Shown piece by piece: positions 6,138-14,592 of a stretch of DNA of 64,000 nucleotides; the stretch's first letter is position 1; every line of letters begins with the position of its first letter. The stretch comes from an uncultured Clostridia bacterium (lineage in GTDB: Bacteria > Bacillota > Clostridia > Oscillospirales > Ruminococcaceae), in contig CANQRG010000005.1 in NCBI GenBank assembly GCA_947626165.1, forward strand, positions 62,001 through 126,000, written 5' to 3'. A program made the position numbers and the translations under genes. The notes beneath the pieces were generated by a model, which was not told where the DNA came from, did no database searches, and worked only from the letters and a program-made list of their open reading frames with translations.

Positions 6138-7487
6138 ATGGCTAAGGATTCTATCTCACTTTCTGCAAGAGATAGGCTGGCACGTTTGTTTGACGGCGGT
6201 GAATTTACCGAGCTTGACGCATATGCGAAGGTATCGGATAACTTGTCTGGAGTAATAACGGCATACGGTTATGCAGACTCTAACCCGGTTTATGCATTTG
6301 CTCAGGACATATCTGTCAACGACGGTGCTTTAACAAGGGTTCAGGCTGAAAAGATTTCTAAAATATACGATATGGCGGCAAAGACAGGGATTCCTGTTGT
6401 GGGTATTTACGATTCTTTTGGTGCAGATTTGAACGACGGTATTTCAGCAATGACGTCTTATGGTGATTTGATACTTAAAGCGTCAAATCTTTCCGGAGTT
6501 GTACCGCAGATTTCAGTTATCGCAGGGACCTGCGCAGGAGCAAGTGCAATTTTGGCAGTGTCGGCAGATTTTGTGGTGATGTCTAAGAAAGCCGAAATGT
6601 TTATAACTCCTAACACAAAGGTTAAGGACTTAGCCCAGAATGCGGCTGAAAACGGAACGGCTTCACTTCTTGCAGAGAACGACGAGGATGCGATAGAAAA
6701 GGCAAAGGAGATTTTGCTAAAGCTGCCTCAGAACAATTTATCTCCAGTTCCGATGTTTGAATTTAACGAGCCTGATGGAGCTTACTCTGATAACGCAGAG
6801 GGTATTGTAAAAGCTGTCTGTGATTTAGAAAGCGTAATTGAGTTATCAAGTGATTTCGGTAAGGTAAGTTATACTGCTTTGGCTTCTATGGGCGGAGCGA
6901 CGGTAGGCATTTGTGCGACCAATAAGACAAACGACAAGCTAACTTCCTCTGACTGTACAAAGATTGCAAGATTTGTCAGAACCTGCGACGCTTTTGCAAT
7001 TCCGATAATCACGTTTGTAGACACAGAAGGCTTTGACAATAGCGAGTGCGCAAACAAATCGGGAGCTGTTTTGCAGATGGCGAAGCTAGCGTCCGCATAT
7101 GCTGAGGCTACGACGATAAAGATTTCGGTTATAACAGGCAAGGCTTACGGACCGAGCTTTATAACGCTGGCGGGCAAGGGCTCAAACGCAGATTTGGTTT
7201 TTGCTGTAGAAAATGCGGTTATCTCGGCATTAGAGCCTTTAGCAGCAGTTGAATTTTTAAGTCACGATAAGCTAAAGGGAACAGACGATTTAGCTAAGTC
7301 GAGAGAGGCTTTGGTTGATGAATACATTAAAAAGGAAGCGTCTGCTCAAGTTGCCGCTGAAAAGATGTGCGTAGATGGGTTTATTACCTCAGGTGAGATA
7401 AGGCAGACTCTTATCAATGCTATAGAAATTATGGCAGGCAAGAGAGTTTCAAGGCTTCCTAAGAAGCACAGCAACAGCCCGTTTTAA
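6138..7487 (+). CDS. Biotin-dependent acyl-CoA carboxyltransferase subunit (MmdA/12S-like)
   Basis: A 449-residue two-domain crotonase-fold carboxyltransferase. The N-terminal half carries the SLSARDRLARLFDGGEF opening and an oxyanion-type CAGASAI segment; the C-terminal half has the second acyl-CoA/biotin site (GKAYGPSFITLAGKGSNADLVFA). Such subunits move a carboxyl group between an acyl-CoA such as methylmalonyl-, propionyl- or acetyl-CoA and biotin. It is shorter than typical propionyl-CoA carboxylase beta or 12S subunits (about 500 residues). It starts an operon with a biotin carrier and a pyruvate/oxaloacetate carboxyltransferase. The exact substrate cannot be read from sequence. Confidence 0.88.
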   Translation: MAKDSISLSARDRLARLFDGGEFTELDAYAKVSDNLSGVITAYGYADSNPVYAFAQDISVNDGALTRVQAEKISKIYDMAAKTGIPVVGIYDSFGADLNDGISAMTSYGDLILKASNLSGVVPQISVIAGTCAGASAILAVSADFVVMSKKAEMFITPNTKVKDLAQNAAENGTASLLAENDEDAIEKAKEILLKLPQNNLSPVPMFEFNEPDGAYSDNAEGIVKAVCDLESVIELSSDFGKVSYTALASMGGATVGICATNKTNDKLTSSDCTKIARFVRTCDAFAIPIITFVDTEGFDNSECANKSGAVLQMAKLASAYAEATTIKISVITGKAYGPSFITLAGKGSNADLVFAVENAVISALEPLAAVEFLSHDKLKGTDDLAKSREALVDEYIKKEASAQVAAEKMCVDGFITSGEIRQTLINAIEIMAGKRVSRLPKKHSNSPF

Positions 7488-7515
7488 ATAAATTAAATTG
7501 ATAGGTGGTTTTTAT

Positions 7516-7869
7516 ATGAAAAGGTATAACATAACTGTAAACGGAAAGATATACGACGTAGCCGTTGAGGAGGCAGGCAGTGATTCTGCCATGGCTTCAT
7601 CAGCACCTGTTCAGACAGCGTCTTCTGCACCTGCTCCTACTGCTCCTATTGCAGACGGAACAAAGGTTTCTGCGCCTATGCCGGGAACTATACTTGACAT
7701 TAAGGTTTCGGTTGGAGACACGGTTTCGGAGGGTGCGCCTTTGTTTGTTCTTGAGGCAATGAAGATGGAAAACGACGTCAATGCTCCTTGTTCCGGAAAG
7801 GTAGTCAGCGTTAATACAACTAAGGGTTCAACTGTTGAGACAGGAACGGTGCTTGCAGTAATAAATTAA
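7516..7869 (+). CDS. Biotin carboxyl carrier protein
   Basis: A 117-residue biotinyl carrier. Residues 1-20 form a beta segment typical of oxaloacetate/methylmalonyl-CoA decarboxylase carriers. An Ala/Pro-rich swinging linker (21-47) and a biotinyl domain with the EAMKMEND motif follow; Lys83 is the biotinylation site. A TTG at 7498 would lengthen it, but ATG 7516 has AGGTGG at ideal spacing. It sits 28 bases after the acyl-CoA carboxyltransferase gene and must carry CO2 between that enzyme and the one encoded at 7997. It corresponds to the 1.3S subunit of transcarboxylase or the gamma/delta carrier of decarboxylases. Confidence 0.93.
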   Translation: MKRYNITVNGKIYDVAVEEAGSDSAMASSAPVQTASSAPAPTAPIADGTKVSAPMPGTILDIKVSVGDTVSEGAPLFVLEAMKMENDVNAPCSGKVVSVNTTKGSTVETGTVLAVIN

Positions 7870-7870
7870 T

Positions 7871-7930
7871 AATTGACAGTTGATAATGGATAATTAATTG
7901 TCAATTTTCCATTATCAATTATCCATTTAA
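7871..7930. repeat. Palindromic AT-rich repeat, copy D
   Basis: The fullest copy of the GATAATGGATAAT family. TTGATAATGGA (7880-7890) pairs with TCCATTATCAA (7908-7918), and AATTGACA (7871-7878) matches TGTCAATT (7899-7906), so the element can fold into a hairpin. It lies between the carrier and the OadA-like gene inside the operon and might affect mRNA stability or subunit ratio. Confidence 0.65.
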
Positions 7931-7996
7931 AATTGTTCTTTATTAATTAAATCTTAATTACTATTTTCAATTCTACTTTTGAAGGAGTATTATTAT

Positions 7997-9394
7997 ATGG
8001 CTAAGGTTAATATTACAGAAACAGTTTTAAGAGACGCTCATCAGTCGCTTATTGCAACAAGAATGTCTATCGACGAGATGCTGCCTATTTTATCGACAAT
8101 GGATAAGATAGGTTTTCATTCGTGCGAGGTTTGGGGCGGAGCAACCTTTGATTCTTGTCTTAGATTTCTTCATGAAGACCCTTGGGAAAGACTTAGAACA
8201 ATTAGAAGGGAAATGCCAAATACAAAGCTTCAAATGCTTTTCAGAGGGCAGAATATGCTCGGCTACCGTCATTACGCCGATGATGTACTTGAGTATTTTG
8301 TTCAGAAGACTGTTGCAAATGGTATTGATATCATAAGAATTTTCGACGCTCTTAACGATATAAGAAACCTCGAAACTGCGGTGAAAGCCGCTAAAAAAGA
8401 GGGCGCTCACGCACAGATCGCTATTTCTTACACGTTGGGAGACGTTTTCACAGACGAATACTATGTTGATTACGCAAAGAGAATTGAGGCGATAGGCGCT
8501 GATTCAATTTGCATAAAGGATATGGCGGCACTGCTCACACCTTATGCTACCGAAAAGCTAGTCAAGGCAATAAAATCTGCGGTTAAGATTCCGCTTCAGC
8601 TACACACTCACTATACATCAGGATTGGCTTCAATGTGCCTGTTAAAGGGTGTTGAGGCAGGTGTTGACGCTATTGACACTGCTATGTCGCCGCTTGCTTT
8701 GGGTACTTCTCATGCGCCTACTGAGTCAATGGTTGCGGCATTGCAGGGTACAGAATACGACACAGGTCTTGACCTTGTTAAGCTCAACGAAGTAAGAGAT
8801 TACTTTATGACGCTTCGTCAGAAGTATCTTGACAGCGGTCTGCTTGACCCTAAAATGCTTGCTACAGATGCTAATGCACTCATATATCAGGTTCCTGGCG
8901 GAATGCTTTCCAATCTGCTTTCGCAGTTAAAGCAGGCAGGCAAGGAGGATCAGCTCAACGACGTTTTAAAGGAAGTACCAAGAGTTAGAAAGGATTCGGG
9001 TTATCCGCCGCTTGTTACGCCGACTTCTCAAATTGTGGGAACGCAGGCAGTGTTTAACGTAATTATGGGCGAGAGATACAAGACTGTAACTAAGGAGTTT
9101 AAGGGACTAGTCAAGGGAGAATACGGCAAGACGCCTGTTGAGATTTCTCCTGAGTTCCAGAAAAAGATTTTGGGAGATGAAAAGCCTATAACTTGCCGTC
9201 CTGCCGACTTGATAGAACCGGAGCTTGATAAGCTGAGACAGGAATGTTCTGAGTGGATAGAGCAAGACGAGGACGTTTTGAGCTATGCGCAGTTCCCGAA
9301 GGTTGCGCCGAAGTTCTTTGAGGAGAGACGAGATAAAAAACTGGGTATTGATATGGCTCATTCTAATACAGAAACAAAGGTACATCCCGTCTAG
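7997..9394 (+). CDS. Pyruvate/oxaloacetate carboxyltransferase (OadA / PycB / 5S-like)
   Basis: A 465-residue TIM-barrel carboxyltransferase that exchanges a carboxyl group between oxaloacetate/pyruvate and biotin. Conserved features are TVLRDAHQS (Asp13 metal ligand), the GATFDSCLRFL and RGQN segments, Lys174 in the IKDMA motif (the carbamylated Lys in relatives), metal ligands HTH (203-205), and the C-terminal conserved PYC/OADA domain. No biotinyl domain is fused; the separate carrier at 7516 supplies it. ATG 7997 is chosen over an earlier in-frame codon because GAAGGAG lies 9 bases before it. No OadB/MmdB sodium-pump gene is nearby. Confidence 0.92.
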   Translation: MAKVNITETVLRDAHQSLIATRMSIDEMLPILSTMDKIGFHSCEVWGGATFDSCLRFLHEDPWERLRTIRREMPNTKLQMLFRGQNMLGYRHYADDVLEYFVQKTVANGIDIIRIFDALNDIRNLETAVKAAKKEGAHAQIAISYTLGDVFTDEYYVDYAKRIEAIGADSICIKDMAALLTPYATEKLVKAIKSAVKIPLQLHTHYTSGLASMCLLKGVEAGVDAIDTAMSPLALGTSHAPTESMVAALQGTEYDTGLDLVKLNEVRDYFMTLRQKYLDSGLLDPKMLATDANALIYQVPGGMLSNLLSQLKQAGKEDQLNDVLKEVPRVRKDSGYPPLVTPTSQIVGTQAVFNVIMGERYKTVTKEFKGLVKGEYGKTPVEISPEFQKKILGDEKPITCRPADLIEPELDKLRQECSEWIEQDEDVLSYAQFPKVAPKFFEERRDKKLGIDMAHSNTETKVHPV

Positions 9395-9423
9395 AGGTAA
9401 AAAATATAAATATAAAGAAACAG

Positions 9424-9462
9424 GAAATCGTTCGGTTTATCTGAGCGATTTCTTTATTTTTA
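9424..9462 (+). terminator. Terminator of the carboxyltransferase operon
   Basis: GAAATCGTTC (9424-9433) pairs with GAGCGATTTC (9443-9452) with one G-U pair, followed by a T-rich tract. Confidence 0.8.
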
Positions 9463-9550
9463 ATAGCGTTGCCTATTGTTTTGTATTTCTAACCTCTTGC
9501 CTCTAACCTCTAATAGGTCATATAGCGTCGTTCTGTTTCAGTCTCTCTGT

Positions 9551-9579
9551 TTGCATAATAATTAAAAGTGTGATATTAT
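9551..9579 (+). promoter_or_regulatory. Promoter before the transglutaminase-like gene
   Basis: TTGCAT (9551-9556), a 17-base spacer and TATTAT (9574-9579), 38 bases before the start codon. Confidence 0.55.
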
Positions 9580-9617
9580 TAAATTATCATTTATCTAATT
9601 AATAGGGGTTAAATAAT

Positions 9618-10499
9618 ATGAATATAAGATTTGCATTATCATCTATAACCACATTAATAATTTCTCTAACGATTTTAACTTCTGTAATGACCTCTTTCGC
9701 TTCGGATTGTTCTTCTGCTTCAACTGTTTCAATGCCGCCGTTGAAACCTTCTGCAGAGATGAAACTTACAGAAATTGCACCGAGATCACAGAAGGTTCAA
9801 AAAGGAAAGTGGACGGAGAAAAAGAAGAAAATACGTTATTTACGGGCTAACGGAAAAATGGCTAAGGGCTTTACTGAAATAGACGGTAAATGTTATTATT
9901 TTGATAAGAATAGAGTACAGCGTACCGGTTGGCAGAAAATCAAAGGCGATTATTATTTTTTCAATATCAAGAATGGTAAAAATGGTTATATGGTTAAAAA
10001 TAAAAAAGTGGATGGTATTTTACTGAAAAAGAATGGAAAAGCAAAATTGACCCGTGACAGCCGCAGCAAGCTGAATGTTCTGATTAAGGCGAACAAAATC
10101 GTTGAGAAGATCACAAAACCTCTAATGAAAAAGTCGCAAAAATTAAAGTCTTGTTTTAAATATACGATAACAAAATTTGAGTATCGGGGTTCTCCAAAAT
10201 TTTATAAGACAAAAAATTGGGACAGAGATTATGCACTTGATATGTTTGATGACGGACATGGGAGCTGCTATGCATATGGCGCCGCATTTGCATATCTAGC
10301 GAACGCGGTAGGGTATGAAAATGTCTGCGCCGTATCCAGCGGCGGACATGGATGGGCAGAGGTAAACGGAAAAATATACGATCCTTCATGGGAAATTACA
10401 GATAAAAAGCATAATTATTATGCAATGGCTCCTGACCTTAGCGGAGTAGGTGGCAGACCCAATTACCAGAAATATCGTACTTATGTGATAAAAGTATAA
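9618..10499 (+). CDS. Secreted transglutaminase-like protein with cell-wall-binding repeats
   Basis: A 293-residue exported protein. Residues 1-30 form a signal peptide. Residues about 60-145 contain degenerate choline/glucan-binding (CW_binding_1) repeats: KGFTEIDGKCYYFD, RTGWQKIKGDYYFF and VDGILLKKNGKA. The C-terminal half is a transglutaminase-like cysteine peptidase domain with a plausible Cys-His-Asp triad: Cys in GHGSCYAYG, His in GGHGWAEV and Asp in YDPSW. It probably acts at the cell surface, cross-linking or cleaving amides in proteins or peptidoglycan peptides. It has its own promoter and sits 24 bases before ispF. Confidence 0.85.
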   Translation: MNIRFALSSITTLIISLTILTSVMTSFASDCSSASTVSMPPLKPSAEMKLTEIAPRSQKVQKGKWTEKKKKIRYLRANGKMAKGFTEIDGKCYYFDKNRVQRTGWQKIKGDYYFFNIKNGKNGYMVKNKKVDGILLKKNGKAKLTRDSRSKLNVLIKANKIVEKITKPLMKKSQKLKSCFKYTITKFEYRGSPKFYKTKNWDRDYALDMFDDGHGSCYAYGAAFAYLANAVGYENVCAVSSGGHGWAEVNGKIYDPSWEITDKKHNYYAMAPDLSGVGGRPNYQKYRTYVIKV

Positions 10500-10523
10500 C
10501 CAAATTTCAAAAAGGTGATTTTT

Positions 10524-11003
10524 ATGAGAATAGGTCATGGATATGATGTTCATAAACTTGCAGAGGGCAGAAGGCTTATTTTAGGTGGAGTTGAGATACC
10601 GTTTGAAAAAGGCTTACTCGGACACAGCGACGCAGATGTTTTAATTCACGCTGTTATGGATTCATTACTCGGAGCGTGCGTTCTTGGAGATATTGGAAAG
10701 CTGTTTCCTGATAATGATGAAAATTACAAGGGGGCAGACAGTATAAAGCTTTTAAAAGAGGTTTATAGTTTAATAAATAGCAGGGGATATACTGTTTTGA
10801 ATATTGATTCAACTATTTGCTGTCAGGCGCCGAAACTAGCGCCTTATATAAATAAGATGAGAGCAAATATCGCTAAGGCATTACAATGTGATATTGACTG
10901 CATTTCCGTAAAGGCAACTACCGAGGAAGGTCTTGGGTTTACAGGGGCAGGAGAGGGGATTTCTGCAACTGCGGTTTGCCTGTTAAAAAGCGATCAAAGA
11001 TAA
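10524..11003 (+). CDS. ispF: 2-C-methyl-D-erythritol 2,4-cyclodiphosphate synthase
   Basis: A 159-residue IspF of the non-mevalonate isoprenoid pathway, which cyclises CDP-ME-2-phosphate to MEcPP with loss of CMP. The zinc ligands are present: Asp8 and His10 in GHGYDVH, and His42 in IHAVMD. The LGHSDADVL and [11 protein letters not shown] motifs are also conserved. ATG 10524 with AAAGGTGA upstream is preferred over a GTG three codons earlier that overlaps the ribosome site. It is separate from ispD here, while dxs and ispA lie elsewhere in the window (42339, 41346). Confidence 0.97.
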   Translation: MRIGHGYDVHKLAEGRRLILGGVEIPFEKGLLGHSDADVLIHAVMDSLLGACVLGDIGKLFPDNDENYKGADSIKLLKEVYSLINSRGYTVLNIDSTICCQAPKLAPYINKMRANIAKALQCDIDCISVKATTEEGLGFTGAGEGISATAVCLLKSDQR

Positions 11004-11006
11004 ATT

Positions 11007-11038
11007 AAGGCGGTAAGATAAGTTCTTACCGCCTTTTT
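11007..11038 (+). terminator. Terminator after ispF
   Basis: AAGGCGGTAAG (11007-11017) and CTTACCGCCTT (11025-11035) form a strong stem followed by Ts. It may also stop leftward transcripts of the convergent small gene. Confidence 0.9.
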
Positions 11039-11058
11039 AGATAATTGCCGTTTTCTTT

Positions 11059-11241
11059 CTAATCTTTTTTGTTGTTATTGTTAGATAAATTAGCAACTAG
11101 TAAAGTTAGATTGGATACAAGAAGTGCTGCAAATGCTAAATATTGATCGTCGTCGCTGAAAAATTGATAAATAAGCCCAGCTAGGCTGACCAATACTGTT
11201 AATAAAGAAAGACAAACAGGCACAGTAAATATTTTTTTCAA
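11059..11241 (-). CDS. Small two-helix membrane protein
   Basis: A 60-residue protein with two predicted membrane segments (about residues 7-28 and 34-53) joined by a short acidic turn (SDDDQ), and an Asn/Lys tail. It starts with TTG behind a near-perfect GGAGGTG. It lies 34 bases after dapB on the same strand, so it is probably the last gene of the lysine operon transcript. No family recognised; the strong ribosome site argues it is real. Confidence 0.7.
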   Translation of the reverse strand: MKKIFTVPVCLSLLTVLVSLAGLIYQFFSDDDQYLAFAALLVSNLTLLVANLSNNNNKKD

Positions 11242-11275
11242 AGTTTACACCTCCGTTCTTTTAAATTAAAACGTC

Positions 11276-12034
11276 TTATTCGTTAGCAATCATTTTACTC
11301 ATATCATAAAGTCCTGCTGACTTATCACTGATAAAAATAGCTGCGTTTACAGCGCCTACTGCAAAAACCTCTTTTGAGTGTGCCTCATGTTTAAGGGAGA
11401 TTACTTCGTCACGCCCTGCGAAAATTATTTCGTGCTCGCCTACTATCGTTCCGCCCCTGATTGCGTGCATACCTATTTCAGTTTTAGAACGCTTTTTTCT
11501 TACCGAATGACGGTCATAAGTCAACGAGTAGTTGTTGCCCAGTTCCTCGTTAATTGCGTCTGCAAGCATAAGAGCCGTTCCCGACGGAGCGTCGATTTTC
11601 TGGTTGTGATGCTTTTCTACGATTTCAATGTCAAATTGTCCGCCTAAAATCTGTGTAGCTTTTCTTGCAAGCTGTGCCAAAAGATTTATGCCAAGTGACA
11701 TATTGAAAGTGAAAAACACAGGTATCTGTGAGGATGCTTTTTTTATTTTTGCAATTTGATCGTCTGTATATCCTGTTGTTGCAATAACAAGAGGAGTTCC
11801 GTTTGTCTGGCAGTAATCCAAAAGATCGTCTAAAACGCTGGGGTGAGAAAAATCAATAATAACACCTGGCTTTGCTTTCAAATCAGACACCTTTGGTACA
11901 ATCGGGAAATCAGCATATGTATCTGTAATTTTATCAATTCCTGCGACAATTTTGCAGTTGTCTCTTGAAGAGACAACATCGCAGATAACCTTTCCCATTT
12001 TTCCGTTTGCACCGCATACAGCAATATCAGTCAT
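11276..12034 (-). CDS. dapB: 4-hydroxy-tetrahydrodipicolinate reductase
   Basis: A 252-residue DapB that reduces the DapA product with NAD(P)H in lysine/diaminopimelate synthesis. The N-terminal Rossmann motif is VCGANGKMG (about 6-14). The catalytic EKHHNQKIDAPSGTAL segment holds the active-site His pair and Lys. ATG 12034, after AAAGGAC, is chosen over an in-frame start six codons upstream. It is third in the asd-dapA-dapB operon under lysine riboswitch control. Diaminopimelate feeds cell wall, and dipicolinate for spores derives from the DapA step. Confidence 0.97.
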   Translation of the reverse strand: MTDIAVCGANGKMGKVICDVVSSRDNCKIVAGIDKITDTYADFPIVPKVSDLKAKPGVIIDFSHPSVLDDLLDYCQTNGTPLVIATTGYTDDQIAKIKKASSQIPVFFTFNMSLGINLLAQLARKATQILGGQFDIEIVEKHHNQKIDAPSGTALMLADAINEELGNNYSLTYDRHSVRKKRSKTEIGMHAIRGGTIVGEHEIIFAGRDEVISLKHEAHSKEVFAVGAVNAAIFISDKSAGLYDMSKMIANE

Positions 12035-12093
12035 AAATATTAGTCCTTTCAAAAAAGGGCAGACCGATTGCCGCCCTTTATATTTTAACTATC

Positions 12094-12984
12094 TTATTTT
12101 ACAAGTCCTATTTTTTGCATTTGAGACTTAAGCTTATCAATTTTAGCCTGTGGCATTTTGCAGAGAGGAAGTCTGCATTCGCCGACTTCAAAGCCCATAA
12201 TGTTAAGAGCTTCTTTTACCGGAATAGGATTTACGTCCATAAATAATCCGTTTGTAAATTCCAAAAGCTTTAGGGCAAGCTGGGAAGCTTCTTCGTACTT
12301 GTTTTCAAAGCAAAGTTCACATATGTCGTGAGTTTCCTTTGGCATACAGTTTGACAAAACAGATATTACGCCTTTTCCTCCAAGAGAGAGAATAGGAATT
12401 ATCTGATCGTCGTTTCCGCTGTAAACGTCCAATTCGTCACCGCAAGCGGCACGAATTTGGGCAACTCTTGAAATGTCTCCGCTTGCCTCTTTGATAGCGG
12501 CTATGTTTTGGTGCTTTGAAAGCTCAACGCAGGTTGAAACGGCTATGTTTGTTCCTGTTCTTGACGGAACATTATACGCAATAATCGGAATATTTACAGC
12601 GTCTGCAATAGCATAGTAATGCTTTATCAATCCCTCCTGCGAACATTTATTGTAATAAGGAGTAACCACAAGCAGTGCATCTGCGCCTTGTTTTTCAGCG
12701 TGTTTTGAGAGAGCAACTGCATACTTAGTATCATTAGAGCCGGTTCCTGCAATAACAGGAATTCTTCCGTCTGCTTTTTTTATTGCATAAGTGATACAAT
12801 CCTGATGTTCTTCGTCCGTCATAGTAGCGCTTTCACCTGTAGTTCCGCAGATGATAATAGCGTCAGTGTGATTTGCAATATTAAATTCAATAAGCTCACC
12901 TAGCTTATCAAAATTAATAGAGCCGTCCTCGTTCATAGGTGTGATAATGGCAACGCCCGCACCCTTGAAAATTGTCTTTTTCAT
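12094..12984 (-). CDS. dapA: 4-hydroxy-tetrahydrodipicolinate synthase
   Basis: A 296-residue DapA, a (beta/alpha)8 aldolase that condenses aspartate semialdehyde with pyruvate. The Schiff-base Lys165 is in IAAIKEASGD, the catalytic Tyr137 in AYNVPSRTG, and the GTTGES motif (47-52) is intact. The start has AAAGGAG at good spacing. It is the middle gene of the operon, 59 bases before dapB and 39 after asd. The length is normal for the family. Confidence 0.97.
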   Translation of the reverse strand: MKKTIFKGAGVAIITPMNEDGSINFDKLGELIEFNIANHTDAIIICGTTGESATMTDEEHQDCITYAIKKADGRIPVIAGTGSNDTKYAVALSKHAEKQGADALLVVTPYYNKCSQEGLIKHYYAIADAVNIPIIAYNVPSRTGTNIAVSTCVELSKHQNIAAIKEASGDISRVAQIRAACGDELDVYSGNDDQIIPILSLGGKGVISVLSNCMPKETHDICELCFENKYEEASQLALKLLEFTNGLFMDVNPIPVKEALNIMGFEVGECRLPLCKMPQAKIDKLKSQMQKIGLVK

Positions 12985-13023
12985 AGCTTGATTACTCCTT
13001 TCACGAGTAAAATATTAAATAAA

Positions 13024-14103
13024 TTAATCAAAAAATCCTTTTGCAGCAAGTAACTCCGCTAAAAGAACTCCGCCTCCTGCGGCGCCTCTTAATGTGTTGT
13101 GTGACAGACATACAAATTTATAGTCAAACAGTTTATCTTCTCTCAGTCTTCCGAGAGTGACTGCCATTCCGCCCTCTAAATCTCTGTCTAATTTAGGCTG
13201 AGGTCTGTTATCTTCCTCAAAGTAGTTTAAAAACTGCTTTGGTGCAGAGGGTAAGTCAAGCTCTTGAGGAACGCCGCTGAACTCCTTCCAAGCCTTTAGA
13301 ATTTCATCCTTTGTTGGCTTTTTGTCAAATGATACGAACACCGCTGCGGTGTGACCGTCCTGAACAGGTACTCTTAAGCATTGTGTAGTGATACAAGGGG
13401 TTTTAGCGTCAACGATTCTGTCACCCTCTATTTTTCCCCATACCTTTAAAGGCTCGATTTCAGACTTTTCCTCCTCGCCGTCGATATAAGGTATTACATT
13501 ATCTACAATATCAGGGAAAGTCTCGAAGGTCTTTCCTGCACCGCTTATAGCTTGATATGTGCAGGCAAGAACATTCTTAACGCCGTATTTCATAAGCGGG
13601 TGCAGAGCAGGTACATAGCTTTGAATAGAACAGTTTGACTTAACTGCAATAAATCCGCGCTTTGTACCGAGCCTTTTTCTCTGAGCGTTTATTATTTCAA
13701 TGTGCTCTGGGTTTATCTCAGGAACTACCATCGGAACGTCAGGAGTATGTCTGTTTGCCGAGTTGTTTGAAACTACCGGACATTCAGCTTTTGCATAGGC
13801 TTCTTCTAATGCTCTTATTTCGTCCTTTTTCATATCTACGGCACAGAAAACGAAGTCAACCATACTTGCGATTTTTTCTATGTCTGCTGTTGCGTCGAGA
13901 ATAATCATATCCTGCATTTTCTTTGGCATTTGTGTTGGCATTGCCCATCTTTTACCTACAGCGTCTTTGTAGCTTTTGCCAGCCGATCGAGGTGAAGCGG
14001 CAAGACATTCAACCTCAAACCAAGGGTGATTCTCAAGCAAGGTTGCAAATCTTTGTCCTACCATACCTGTTGCACCGATAATTCCCACTTTAAACTTTTT
14101 CAT
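13024..14103 (-). CDS. asd: Aspartate-semialdehyde dehydrogenase (archaeal/fungal type)
   Basis: A 359-residue Asd that makes aspartate semialdehyde, the precursor of lysine, diaminopimelate, threonine and methionine. The N-terminal NADP motif is GATGMVGQRFA, and the catalytic Cys158 lies in VKSNCSIQS. The subclass motifs (NNSANRHTPDVPMVVPE and NPEH) are those of the archaeal/fungal-type enzyme, found in many Clostridia. ATG 14103 behind GGAGG is preferred to an earlier in-frame codon inside the leader. First gene of the operon, controlled by the L-box upstream. Confidence 0.95.
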   Translation of the reverse strand: MKKFKVGIIGATGMVGQRFATLLENHPWFEVECLAASPRSAGKSYKDAVGKRWAMPTQMPKKMQDMIILDATADIEKIASMVDFVFCAVDMKKDEIRALEEAYAKAECPVVSNNSANRHTPDVPMVVPEINPEHIEIINAQRKRLGTKRGFIAVKSNCSIQSYVPALHPLMKYGVKNVLACTYQAISGAGKTFETFPDIVDNVIPYIDGEEEKSEIEPLKVWGKIEGDRIVDAKTPCITTQCLRVPVQDGHTAAVFVSFDKKPTKDEILKAWKEFSGVPQELDLPSAPKQFLNYFEEDNRPQPKLDRDLEGGMAVTLGRLREDKLFDYKFVCLSHNTLRGAAGGGVLLAELLAAKGFFD

Positions 14104-14221
14104 AAAAATCCTCCATAAATAAATCTTGTTCAATGTAGTTAATATATTGTCATTATATATAACGTATATAGAATATTTCAAAAATTATTTGTAAATTTTC
14201 AAGCAACTTCATACAAATATT

Positions 14222-14243
14222 AAAAAAACTGGTTGAAAACCAG
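14222..14243 (-). terminator. Lysine-riboswitch expression-platform terminator
   Basis: On the minus strand CTGGTT-TTC-AACCAG is followed by seven Ts. It lies between the lysine aptamer and asd, so lysine binding should favour early termination. Confidence 0.88.
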
Positions 14244-14295
14244 CTCATCATACAATATAATAGAAATGTTGACATATATGTAATAAAAAATATAT

Positions 14296-14470
14296 GCCGA
14301 TAGCACTCCATCATACTTTATGATGACAATTACAAGCCTTTTAAGCGTGCAATCAGAAATAAGCTTTCCCAACACTTAATTCTTCGGCAACATCACCTTT
14401 CACATTTCCGGCTGGGAAACCAATAATACAATGGAAATGCTAATAATTTCAGCCGCACCTCTATCGTTTC
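14296..14470 (-). ncRNA. Lysine riboswitch (L-box)
   Basis: Read on the minus strand, this leader contains the conserved L-box blocks: GATAGAGGTGC at the 5' side of P1, GTGAAAGGTGA then TTGCCGAAG in the middle, and GGAGTGCTATC closing P1. Together with a consensus promoter upstream, a terminator downstream, and asd-dapA-dapB as the regulated genes, this is a lysine aptamer with transcriptional control. Its length, about 175 nucleotides, is normal. Confidence 0.95.
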
Positions 14471-14477
14471 TACAATT

Positions 14478-14506
14478 ATAATACCAAAAATAAGTCTGTG
14501 TGTCAA
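14478..14506 (-). promoter_or_regulatory. Promoter of the lysine operon
   Basis: On the minus strand TTGACA (14501-14506), a 17-base spacer and TATTAT (14478-14483), just upstream of the L-box. Confidence 0.85.
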
Positions 14507-14592
14507 CACCGAAGAAGAAAAAAGCAGAAAATTTTTTGTTCTGAATTATTCTTATTGTTCGTTTGAACAGAGGAAAGGAATATGTAACATAT

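Noticed and set aside
6138-9394. Sodium-pumping oxaloacetate or methylmalonyl-CoA decarboxylase
   Set aside because: No OadB/MmdB-like membrane subunit or OadG-like gene is present, so a complete pump cannot be claimed from this window.
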